From the NCBI GenBank assembly GCA_008729055.1, contig SDUX01000007.1, positions 4,385,409 to 4,449,408 of the forward strand: 64,000 bases of DNA, given 5' to 3'. This stretch comes from Pyropia haitanensis. Taxonomy: Eukaryota > Rhodophyta > Bangiophyceae > Bangiales > Bangiaceae. A model generated the notes under the pieces. That model saw only the letters and a program-made list of their open reading frames with translations, searched no databases and had not been told where the DNA came from. Below, piece after piece: positions 45,616-54,373 of the stretch; within the stretch, counting starts at the first letter, position 1, and every line of letters begins with the position of its first letter. Position numbers and translations under genes: made by a program.

Positions 45616-48600
45616 GTGAGGATGGGTAGGAGCTCATCCCACCGTTGCGGGTTATCCGCAACGTAGTGCCGGAGCTGCTTGACGATGGTGCGGTTGTACC
45701 GCTCCACCTGCCCGTTTGTCTGCGGGTGGTACGGCGTCGACTCCCTTGTCTCAATGCCAAGGGTCCGGCACACGGCGATGAAGAACTTCGACATGAACTG
45801 GCTTCCTTGATCCGACAGGAGCACGTCGGGTGGCCCGTAGCTGGCCACCCATACCTCCACCAACGCCGAGGCTACCGTGACAGCGGTCACCTTCTTCAGG
45901 GCGACGCAACGGACGACCTTGGAGAAGCGGTCGGTGAATGCCAACACGTACTTGTTGCGCGTCAACGAGACAGGCAGCGGCCCGAGGATGTCGACGTTGA
46001 CTTCCGTCAACGGCTCGGTCGCCGGGAACAGCCTCATCGGCGCCGTGTGGCGTCGCAACGCAAGCCGGCTCTGTGCACATGCGGCGCACCGCGTGACCAC
46101 TCCGTAGGCGTCGGTGGCCATCGACGGCCAGTAGAACCGGCGCCGCATGGAGTAGTACATCCGGTTCGATCCCGGATGTCCTTCCGTGGTCGGGAAGTGG
46201 GCCAAGTGGAGCAACCTCGCCCGATGCTTGTGCGGGACCACAAGCTGGTCCCCGTCGAGGCCCTCTCGGTAGAGCGCGCCGTCCTTCACCGAGAAGTTGG
46301 GGGCCTTGCCTGCGGCCATCTTCTTGCGGATGACCTTGCACAAGGCGTCGGTCGCCTGGTCCGCTACTAGGTCCTCAAACGCGACCGGCGTCAGCCGTAC
46401 CGCGTGGGTGTACCGCCCCCTCTGCAAGCTTCTGGCCGTCTCGGCCAGAGCCAAGCATGGGATCTCGTCGTCGAGATCCGAGTCGTCAAGGGCGCCGGTG
46501 CGCGTCCGTGACAAGAAGTCGGGTGCATGATGACTTGCACCAGGCTTGTACAAGACGTCGAAGGTGAACTCGGCCAAGCGGAGGCGCCATCGCATCAACC
46601 GGCTGCTTGGGTCGGTGGTATTGTAGATCCACCTTAGTGCCTGATGGTCCGTTCGCACCGTGAACTTGTTGCCGTCCAAGAAGTGCCGTAAGGTCAGCAC
46701 TCCCCACACAAGTCCAAGGCATTCGCGTTCCGTCGTGCAGTAGTTCTGCTCGGCCGGCTTCAGCGTGCGGCTGTAGTAGCCCACCGGTTGCAGCTGTCCA
46801 TCTTCTTGTTCTTGCAACAAGGCGCACCCGAGCTGGTCCGCGCACGCGTCGACGTCGACCACGAATCGACGGGTGGGGTGCGGGATGGTGAGCACCGGCG
46901 GTGTCACCAAGGCTTGTTTGAGGTCTTCAAACGCCGCGAGTTGTTCTGCCGTTGGTTCAGGCAGATCCGGGCCGACGTCGTTCTTGGTCAGCTCGGTTAA
47001 TGGTCTCGCTCTCTTGGCGAAGTCCTTGACGAAGCGTCGGTAGACGTTGCAGGCGCCGAGGAAGCTCTTCATATGGGTCTTCGTCTTGGGGAAGGTGGCC
47101 CGTTTGAGGGCCTCGGTGTTCTTGTTGTGCACCTTGAGTTGGCCGGGGCAGACCAAGTGACCGAGGTACTCGACTTCTTTCTTGAAGAAGGCACACTTCT
47201 CAAGGTTGAGTGTGACGCCTGCTTTACGTAGGCGTGTCAAGACTACGTCCAGATGGCGGACGTGTTCCTCGGCGGACTTAGAGAACACGATGACGTCGTC
47301 AAGGTAGACAAGACATATCTGCCACTTGAGGCCAGACAAGATGATGTCCAGGGCTCGCTGGAACGTTGCCGGGGCATTCGTCAGCCCGAACGGCATGACG
47401 ACCCATTCGAAGAGTCCGTCGTGACATGCGAAGGCGGTCTTCTCTTGGTCCTCCTTTCGGAGTGGCACTTGCCAGTAACCGGCTGTGCAATCAAGTGTCG
47501 AGAAAAACTGCGCCTCGCCCAACGAGTCGAGGCAATCATCCATCCTAGGAATGGGATAGGTATCCTTCTTGGTGACGGCGTTCAGCCGTCGGTAGTCGAT
47601 GCAGAACCTCGGCTTGCCGTTCTTCTTGGGCACGACCACGACTGGGCTTGACCAGTCGCTGTGGCTTGGCCGTATCACTCCTTGCTTGAGCATGGCGTTG
47701 ATGCAGTCCGTGATGATCTCCCTCTTGCGCAGGCCCGTCCGGTAGGGGGCCTGGTGGATCGGGATGACCTTGTCATCGGTTTCAATCCGATGAACGGTGG
47801 CGTGGATCGTCCCCAGCTTGCCGCTCCACATGACCTGATGCTGCTCGAGCATCCTCCGGATACGCTTGTGGAGGTGCTTCGGAGCGTCCGCGAGGTCGAC
47901 TGAGTCGACCGACGGCGCGGGCTTATCTTGCGGAGGTTGGGGCTTCTCATCGACCGTGGCGATGACTGGCCCCTCGTACATCTCCGCTGACCCGAGGACG
48001 GTACCTTTCTTGAGGTACCTGGTTGTCGCGCCGACGTTGCACAACCGTACCTGGAAGGGCACGGCGGGCAAGGTGCAGGCGACCCCATTCGCCAAGATGA
48101 CTTGGTGACCTTGGTGCAATCTTGAGTTGGTGGTCACATGGATCAACCCGGTGATGTCGCTGTTGGCTGCCGCGAACACTTCGGTGAACGGCGGCAAGGT
48201 CGTCCGCTTAGCCAGACGGACCTTGCCCTGTTGCCGTTGTACGCAGTGCGTGTCCAAGATGGGCATGCAAACCGAGACAGGTGAACTGGGGTCGGTCCAG
48301 TACACCTTGTTGAGACGTGGGTAGATAGCCTCCACGTGCTGGTTGATGAACCGGGTACCCAAGATAGCCGGGACGGCCAACTCCTTGACGACGTGGAACG
48401 TTGAGACCATCTTAACGTGCCCGGAGTCGACGATGATGTTGATCGCCGCCAGGATGGGAAGGGGGTTGCCACTGGCGTCAACCACCTTGGGCGTCCGTCG
48501 ATTCTTGGACGCGAACGAGGTCCAGTTCGCCGGAAGTTGGTCAACCCGAATGAGGTTGAGACCCGCCCCTGTATCCAGCGTGGGCCGCATCGCACGCATG

Positions 48601-48887
48601 TGTTCTGGGGCTGGCCCCAGACACAGGGGAACCGTGTAGTGACGGTACGCCTTATTGAGGATCGACGTCCAACACCGAGGTGTTGGTTGGGGTTTGCCGC
48701 GGTCAGGGGGAAGGTCGGCCGCGCCGGGCTCACGCGACCGACCGCTCAGTTTCCCTGAGCGTGGGCAGGGTGGTCGTCGGTGTCGACGAAGGCCGTTACG
48801 GCACGATCCGTTGACGAACGTCGGCGTTCCCGTCGAGGTTCGGGGCAGTCGCTGGAGAAGTGCCCGAACCGGTGACAGTTGTAGCAT
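45616..48887 (-). CDS. pol: Pol of element 3, N-terminal piece: PR-RT-RH-integrase core
   Basis: Reached by -1 frameshift from gag at 48,749-48,755, so residues upstream of KLSGRSREPG in this frame are not translated from pol. Protease RPTLDTGAGLNLI (canonical DTGA). RT RFCIDYRRLNAVT, STLDCTAGYWQVPL and LVYLDDVIVFS. RNase H VVDVDACADQLG, TERECLGLVWGVL, RTDHQALRWI. Integrase zinc site HLAHFPTTEGHPG...CAACAQS, then D-D-E in VNVDILGPLP, SDQGSQF and YHPQTNGQVERYN. The frame is cut by element 2 shortly after the catalytic Glu, within DELLPIL. It is otherwise free of stops. Confidence 0.94.
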
Positions 48888-50557
48888 TCGTCCGTCGAAG
48901 TTGCAGTTCGACGCGGGGACGGGGACCTCGATGCCGGTGTGGCGTTGCGTTCCGTTCGCGCGAAACGTGGTGGTTGCGGCGGGGTGACCGCGACATTCGC
49001 TACGACGGCTTCCGAGACGGCTCCAACACGGATTGGAGAGGTAGTGTTTCGGATGTGTCGACGCAGGTCCACCTTGACCTTCTGGACGCCCGTCCAGTAG
49101 ATCTGCGCGGTGGTGATCGCTTCCGGCAGCGACACGCGGCCCTTGGTCATCTGGAACATGACAACCTGCGCCTTGATCGCGTCGTGAAGTCCGTTGATGA
49201 ACGTATCAACGAGATCGCTGCTGTTGAACAAGCCGACGAGGCGGTCGCACATACGCTCGAGCCGTTCGCCGAACGCTCGAGGTGCTTCCTCTTGTTCTTG
49301 ACGAGCAGAAATGACCTCGGTGTAGGCCTCGTTCAACTTGTCCGGCGTTGCAAACTTCTGCAACAGCCAGTTCACTCCGTCCCCGTACGTCTTGATGGCG
49401 TGCGCGTCCCGTGTCCCACTGTTGGACACGGCGGAGGTGAAGGACAGCTTAGCCGATCCCGACAGGCGGAAGCCGAGGAGGGGCAGTGCTTGTCCGTGTG
49501 ACGCTCCGGCGGCGTCACAAGCTTTCTTGAACGTAGACAAGAACCCGAAGATGGCGAGTGGGTCCTTCCCAGTGAAGGGCGCCTGACCTTGGAACGGCCC
49601 GTCCAAGCACTTGTTCAGCTTATGTGCTTTCCTGACAAGACGGGGTGGATACGCCAGGCGCGTATCCTCCAGGAAGTACGTCTTGTAGCACAACAGACGT
49701 CGGTAACGACGGTTGGGTGCATGGATGGCCATTCGACGGTCGAACACCTCGTGTTCGTTCTTCTTTGATCGCTTGGACTTGAGCCCGCGTCGGCGTCGCG
49801 TAGCTTCCTCCTCGTCCGTGGTGCTCTCGTCGGAAGATTCCGACGGGGAAGACGGCGGAGAAGGAGGGGTCGGGGGCCCCGATGTCGACGATGACGACGA
49901 TGACCGATCGGACGAAGTAGATCGGTCCGTCGCCGTCGATGACCGGGACTTGGAAGGGGCGTCGTCACGTCGAGTGTGACGAGGGCCCTTGCGTGTACGG
50001 CGGCCGCGCTCGGGGGTACCCTGAGCGGGGCGCTCACCGTACACTTGAAGGAGAGCCTGGAGTCCCGCAAGTAGCTCCGCCGTGTCATGTTGTTCCTTGA
50101 CAGGCTCAGGTGTCGGCTGCTTGCGATCCTTAGGCTGACCCTTCTTGGTGGGTCGGGGCTTCTTCATGGAGCCACTGGCGGATCTGCTCCCTTGAGCAGA
50201 CTTCTGCATCTCAACCAGCAGATCTTGTTGCTGCTGCAGACGTCGCGTCAGTTCGGCTACCGTGGTCTGCTCGTCATTCAAAGCTTGCTCCGCTTGAGCA
50301 AGGGCAGCTTCATAGGCGGCAGTCCGGCCGTCGTCTTCCGCCTCTGCGGTAGGCGTCGGCCCAGCCGCCGACGCCGAGGCCGCTGGGAACGTCAGCGGGT
50401 CGTCCTTAGGGTCCACGTCGGCATGCGCCGACGGGGCCCGACGAGGAGGCGGAGGGGGGTCGTTGCGGGCTTGAGTGGTAGAGGAAGACCTCGTGGAGAC
50501 GCCCTTTCGGCGCGTCCCATCGGGGGGCACGTAGTCCTTCGGGAGATGAGGATCCAT
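48746..50557 (-). CDS. gag: Gag, element 3
   Basis: 603 aa from ATG 50,557. The N-terminus is disordered and charged, with a predicted coiled coil (QAEQALNDEQTTVAELTRRL) and a Ser/Thr-rich stretch (STATDRSTSSDRSSSSSSTS). A capsid-like core follows (FTGKDPLAIFGFLSTFKKAC ... QEEAPRAFGERLERMCDRLV), and a CCHC knuckle CYNCHRFGHFSSDC near the end. It overlaps pol by 142 bases in the -1 relation. Confidence 0.92.
   Translation of the reverse strand: MDPHLPKDYVPPDGTRRKGVSTRSSSTTQARNDPPPPPRRAPSAHADVDPKDDPLTFPAASASAAGPTPTAEAEDDGRTAAYEAALAQAEQALNDEQTTVAELTRRLQQQQDLLVEMQKSAQGSRSASGSMKKPRPTKKGQPKDRKQPTPEPVKEQHDTAELLAGLQALLQVYGERPAQGTPERGRRTRKGPRHTRRDDAPSKSRSSTATDRSTSSDRSSSSSSTSGPPTPPSPPSSPSESSDESTTDEEEATRRRRGLKSKRSKKNEHEVFDRRMAIHAPNRRYRRLLCYKTYFLEDTRLAYPPRLVRKAHKLNKCLDGPFQGQAPFTGKDPLAIFGFLSTFKKACDAAGASHGQALPLLGFRLSGSAKLSFTSAVSNSGTRDAHAIKTYGDGVNWLLQKFATPDKLNEAYTEVISARQEQEEAPRAFGERLERMCDRLVGLFNSSDLVDTFINGLHDAIKAQVVMFQMTKGRVSLPEAITTAQIYWTGVQKVKVDLRRHIRNTTSPIRVGAVSEAVVANVAVTPPQPPRFARTERNATPASRSPSPRRTATSTDECYNCHRFGHFSSDCPEPRRERRRSSTDRAVTAFVDTDDHPAHAQGN
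48749..48755 (-). promoter_or_regulatory. -1 ribosomal frameshift heptamer GGGAAAC, element 3
   Basis: On the minus strand gag reads CAG GGA AAC TGA, so G GGA AAC is in exact X XXY YYZ phase right before the stop. A -1 slip gives GGG AAA CTG AGC and enters pol. Four bases downstream GCGGTC can pair with GACCGC, and GGTCGG with CCGACC, giving alternative stems that could stall the ribosome. Confidence 0.8.
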
Positions 50558-50804
50558 GTTGCCCGACCGATCAGATCCTCCCCTGTCGAGGACCGGCGAT
50601 CGCTGTCGTCCACGGGGCTACGGCCCGTGGCGACCCCTTGACGTGATGAGCCCCGCTCACCACCACCTTGACCCGGGTCCGCTTGCGCCCTGCGCTCCGG
50701 CCGCCCAAGTCGAAGTCCACGATGACACCGCTACCCGTCTTAGCCGTAAAAGATAAGGAGATACACGTCCACCTCACGGCCGAGGGCCGTGAGTTTCTGC
50801 GTAT

Positions 50805-50822
50805 CCCCTGCTGCTCCACCAA
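50805..50822 (-). other. Primer-binding site, element 3
   Basis: On the minus strand TGGTGGAGCAGCAGGGGA follows the 5' LTR end after TT. The leading TGG pairs with a tRNA CCA end. Confidence 0.55.
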
Positions 50823-50823
50823 A

Positions 50824-51558
50824 TGTGGCAAGTCGGGTGTCCACAGGGTACCGTAGTCAGGGGGGAGGGTTGACGCACAAACCCGTAACCGCAGTGCCAA
50901 GACTATGGCAAGTAAACGGGACAAAGAAGGATACGTTTAGACCTGACGAGCAGGGAGAAGCGGGGCGAGAACGCCGTCGCGTGTCCAGAAGAGGCACGCG
51001 CGCGCCCGCCGCAACCCTCGATCGGACAGGTCGACCGGGCAGGGTCGACCTGTCCTAAGAAATAGAAGCGAAATCCCTCCAAGACGATAATTGCATGCGA
51101 AATTGGTGAGTACCCCCCGAAAGGGCGTACCACAATCGATAGGTCGATCCTATCGATCGTCACAGGGAGTACTCGATCCAGCTCCCGCGGCCGTCCTCCC
51201 CCGGCCCGGGAGCTGTCCCTCAGATCGAAGGATCGCCCGCCGGCGCACGCCTTCGATCCAATCACAAGCGACCTAAGGGGGGGGGCTAGCCCCACCCGTG
51301 ACGCGACCGTTCGGGCCCGGTGCGCCGCCCGACCCTTTTACAGGGGTCGGGGAGAGGGGTCGCACGACGCCCCCGGCGGGTGTGGCCGCCCGTGGGGCTG
51401 CGGCGTGTGCCGTCCACTGAGTCGTGGACGGCCCCCCGCGTGCCCCCTTAGGCGCACATATGCCATGGGTGTGGCCACCCGCGGGGCTGCAGCGCGCGGC
51501 CGTCCACGGCTGTGGGACGGCCCCCGCGTGCCCCCCCCCTAGGCGTATATATGCCACA
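50824..51558 (-). repeat. 5' LTR of element 3
   Basis: 735 bp. Identical to the 3' LTR apart from one G in a homopolymer, as far as can be read. Confidence 0.93.
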
Positions 51559-51784
51559 GCGTGGAGTCTGTCGAGGTGAGGGAGCTGCTCGACCTCTCTT
51601 CCTCCTGCGTGCACGCCCGCGCTCTCATGCTGGCGGCTGAGGCCCTTGCCATTGCCAACGGGCAGGGCAGCGTTGTGCAGCTGCTGGAGCAACACCAGGT
51701 GATGAACATCGCGGTGCAGCAGGCGACCCAGGAGCGGCAGGTGTTTTATGCGGTTCCCACGGCGCGGAAGCGGGCGGTCTTTGC
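51559..51784 (+). CDS. KDZ-like transposase, middle piece (2 of 3)
   Basis: Lies between elements 3 and 4. It reads ESVEVRELLDLSSSCVHARA, then ALAIANGQGSVVQLLEQHQV and EVRQVF-like residues up to RKRAVF, where element 4 enters at TTTGC. The first four bases are the GCGT target copy. Removing the TSD copies joins it in frame with both neighbours. Confidence 0.78.
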
Positions 51785-52305
51785 TGTGACAAACCCCGAA
51801 TCTGGGTTTGAATATTCGGAGCAAGTGGCTCAGAATTGAGATTGGATTTCACCCGACCCATGAGTGAAATATTTCGATTTCAGCTCGAAATTCCGACTGG
51901 GATTTTCGGCACCCCATTTGCAGAGTATTGCAGTGGTTCGTATCTTGGGGATTTTTGCGCGGGAGCCAGACGGATTTCTACGCTTGCTTGCTTTGATTGT
52001 GGAGCCTTTTTATTGGGTGGTCTGAGTGTTCATTTTTTGAGTGTTTTGCGAGGGGTGTGCGCGCGCATGCGTGCACACGAGGGTTTATATGCGCGGGACA
52101 GCAAGGCGGGGAGGGCCCCCCTTGGCTGCCAAGTAAACTCCGTCTGGCTCCGACACATCTTGTTCGTGCCTTGGCGAGTCGGCCACTCGTCACACGCAAG
52201 TCGCGTGTTGGTGTTGCACGGGTTGCTTCCGGTGTTCCAAGTTGGGACCCGAGCGTGCGTGTTCCGCCCCCACAAGTTGTGGGTCGGCGTAGCCGTACTG
52301 CTACA
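51785..52305 (+). repeat. 5' LTR of element 4
   Basis: 521 bp, starts TGTGACAAACCCCG and ends CTGCTACA. A TTTATAT box at 52,084-52,090 is a likely promoter. The reading frames inside match the 3' LTR. Confidence 0.92.
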
Positions 52306-52307
52306 GT

Positions 52308-52323
52308 TGGTGGATCAGCGGGG
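52308..52323 (+). other. Primer-binding site, element 4
   Basis: TGGTGGATCAGCGGGG two bases after the LTR; the leading TGG fits a tRNA 3' CCA end. Confidence 0.55.
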
Positions 52324-52612
52324 GAGAGGACATCGACTTGGAGTCCCCTCCTTTGGTGGGGAAACTGAGTTGGTTTCTCTCCCCCTACGGCACCGTGACT
52401 TCGGGCCGTCTCATCGACTCCCCCTCGTACTCCGAGGTTCGCGGGGCGACAAGGTGAGCGTCCGGAGTTCGGACGGGGACACGGAGTAAGGACCCCTCAC
52501 CGCTTTCGTCGCGTAAGCGGAGGGGCGGTTGTGTTCCGTGCTCCCACGCCGACGATCCCCGACTCTGGGCACCGTAACGTCATTTTGGTGACTCAACTTG
52601 AGTCCCGGAGTG

Positions 52613-54373
52613 ATGGCGGGCGCGGAAGACTCTCCCGCCGCGCCGTTTGTACCTGGGGAGGGGGAGCGGATGCGTCCCCCTTCGGGCGGAGTACCCCCCA
52701 GGACGGGCAGCGTGGATGAGTCGGGTCGCCAGGGGCGACCCCCTCGGCGTTCGGCCAGGTTCCGACCTACGCCATCCTCCGTCGACTCGAGCGGAGGTCG
52801 CCCTCCTCCGGCGGGTGTGCCGAGCCAGACTCCGGCTCAGGTGCCCCTACCGGAGGACGATGACACTCTCTTCGGAACGGGACTGCCGGCCTTGGGTGCT
52901 GGGGGCAGAGGCTCCGTACCCCGGGACGGCGAGTCCGCGCCCCCTTTGGTTCCGGAAGGACCGGGCGGTAGCTCAAGTCGAGCTCCGCCGGGGTCCACCG
53001 GGAGCCTGGATGCCAGTGTGGTGACAGCCATCGCACAAGTTGTGCGTGAGGAGGTGGGGCGGGCGCTACAGGAAAAGTCTCCTGCGCCTGGGCAGGCCTC
53101 CCGGCATGAGCGGCGTGGGGAGCAAGTTGCTCCCCGCCGAAAGTACCGTTCTCGTTCGCCTGCCCACTCGAGCGAGGCGTCGAGTGGGGAGGAGGCCGTT
53201 CGACATGGACGGCAGGAGCCACGGGATCCTCCCAAAGTCCGGGAGATTCCCAAGAAGATAGTGGTTAACAATCCTCTATACGCGGACGTCTTCGACTGTG
53301 AGACGTACGCGTTGGTCAACAAGTCGGTGACCTACACTAACCGCCAGGCCCATACTCTGGGCCGGCGCAAGAAGGACGTGGCTCAGTCCTTCGGGGTCCG
53401 GTCTGAGTGGGACGGGACCCCGCCACTGAAGGTCTTCCAGTTTTTGCGTAAGTTCGCAAAAGCCTGCGATGACAATGATGTCTCTGAAGCAGAGGCGTTC
53501 TTCATGCTTCAGGACTTCACCAAGGAGCCACTCCGCTCCGAGGTGATGAGCGTCATGCCAAGTCGGCATGGCGGCAACCCCGGTGAGGTCTCCTCCTACT
53601 TGGAGTTGATCAACTGGGTGTTGCGCTACCACGCGGACGAGGCGTCTCTCGCCGCGCAGGTAGAGGAGTTTAATCGTGCCACCCAGAGTGAGGGTGAGGA
53701 CGAGCGGACGTTCGCTGAGAGACTCCGTCAGCTGAACGTCCTTTGTGGATTTATTCATCCACAAGGCGTCATCAAAGGGCGTTTTGTGGAGGGTGTCCAC
53801 CGTTCCGCTCGCGCGACTGTGCGCGAGCGCAACACGCCTGGTATGACGCTGGCCGAGTTGGCCCGCGTCGCCCAAACCAAGGGCGAAGAATACCGTTGGA
53901 TCGTGTCTGACCAACGGAAGGAGAGAGAGAAGGAGACTAAGAGCGCGGAGGCGACTCGCCTTCGTCGCGCGGCCAGGGCGGCCCAGTACCCTCGGGTACG
54001 CCCGGCTGTGGCTGCTACCTCGACTCAAGAGGAAGCTGATGTCGTGGCGGCCATCCCGGAAACTCCCCAGGGAAAGGCGACGCCACAGACATCGAAGAGC
54101 GACCGGCCGTGTTGGCAGTGCTCGAAGACGGGTCACTGGGCGTCTCAGTGCCCCGCCCTGGACTCGCGTCTGCGAGCCATCTTGGCTCGCAGCATGAGTC
54201 TTGGGACCCGGGGAACTCCCCCGAGTTCCCGCTCCAACCCAACTCGGGTTGGTGCCATCACCCAACAGGGGCCGGAGGGGACTGACAAGAGTCTTGAGGA
54301 GGGGGAGGCACCCACCTCAAGCTCGAGTGAGAGCACCCCTTCCTCATCCGACTCGGGTGAGGGAAACGCCTAG
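52613..54373 (+). CDS. gag: Gag, element 4
   Basis: 586 aa from the first in-frame ATG (52,613). A Pro/Gly/Ser-rich N-terminus is followed by a helical capsid-like region (PLKVFQFLRKFAKACDDNDV ... YLELINWVLRYHADEASLAA ... DERTFAERLRQLNVLCGFIH) and one CCHC knuckle, CWQCSKTGHWASQC. The tail is Ser/Thr/Glu-rich and ends EGNA at TAG 54,371-54,373. Confidence 0.92.
   Translation: MAGAEDSPAAPFVPGEGERMRPPSGGVPPRTGSVDESGRQGRPPRRSARFRPTPSSVDSSGGRPPPAGVPSQTPAQVPLPEDDDTLFGTGLPALGAGGRGSVPRDGESAPPLVPEGPGGSSSRAPPGSTGSLDASVVTAIAQVVREEVGRALQEKSPAPGQASRHERRGEQVAPRRKYRSRSPAHSSEASSGEEAVRHGRQEPRDPPKVREIPKKIVVNNPLYADVFDCETYALVNKSVTYTNRQAHTLGRRKKDVAQSFGVRSEWDGTPPLKVFQFLRKFAKACDDNDVSEAEAFFMLQDFTKEPLRSEVMSVMPSRHGGNPGEVSSYLELINWVLRYHADEASLAAQVEEFNRATQSEGEDERTFAERLRQLNVLCGFIHPQGVIKGRFVEGVHRSARATVRERNTPGMTLAELARVAQTKGEEYRWIVSDQRKEREKETKSAEATRLRRAARAAQYPRVRPAVAATSTQEEADVVAAIPETPQGKATPQTSKSDRPCWQCSKTGHWASQCPALDSRLRAILARSMSLGTRGTPPSSRSNPTRVGAITQQGPEGTDKSLEEGEAPTSSSSESTPSSSDSGEGNA
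54361..54367 (+). promoter_or_regulatory. -1 ribosomal frameshift heptamer GGGAAAC with candidate pseudoknot, element 4
   Basis: Gag reads GAG GGA AAC GCC TAG, so G GGA AAC is in exact slippery phase one codon before the stop; the pol frame opens at 54,361 itself. Downstream, 54,373-54,377 (GCCGC) can pair with 54,406-54,410 (GCGGC), and 54,388-54,393 (TTGACC) with 54,412-54,417 (GGTCAA). Together these form an H-type pseudoknot five bases after the heptamer. Confidence 0.8.

Larger units (their letters stand above)
34763..51558 (-). mobile_element. Ty3/gypsy chromovirus, element 3, with Dam-like MTase domain; split by element 2
   Basis: Minus-strand element. The 5' LTR is 50,824-51,558 (735 bp) and the 3' LTR 34,763-35,498 (736 bp). 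They differ by one G in a G9/G10 run, so insertion is recent. Target duplication GCGT (34,759-34,762 and 51,559-51,562), inside the KDZ transposase gene. Order on the minus strand: LTR, gag, pol, about 1.3 kb with antisense frames, LTR. Element 2 (7.4 kb) sits in the integrase. Without it the element is about 9.4 kb with fully open gag and pol. Confidence 0.95.
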
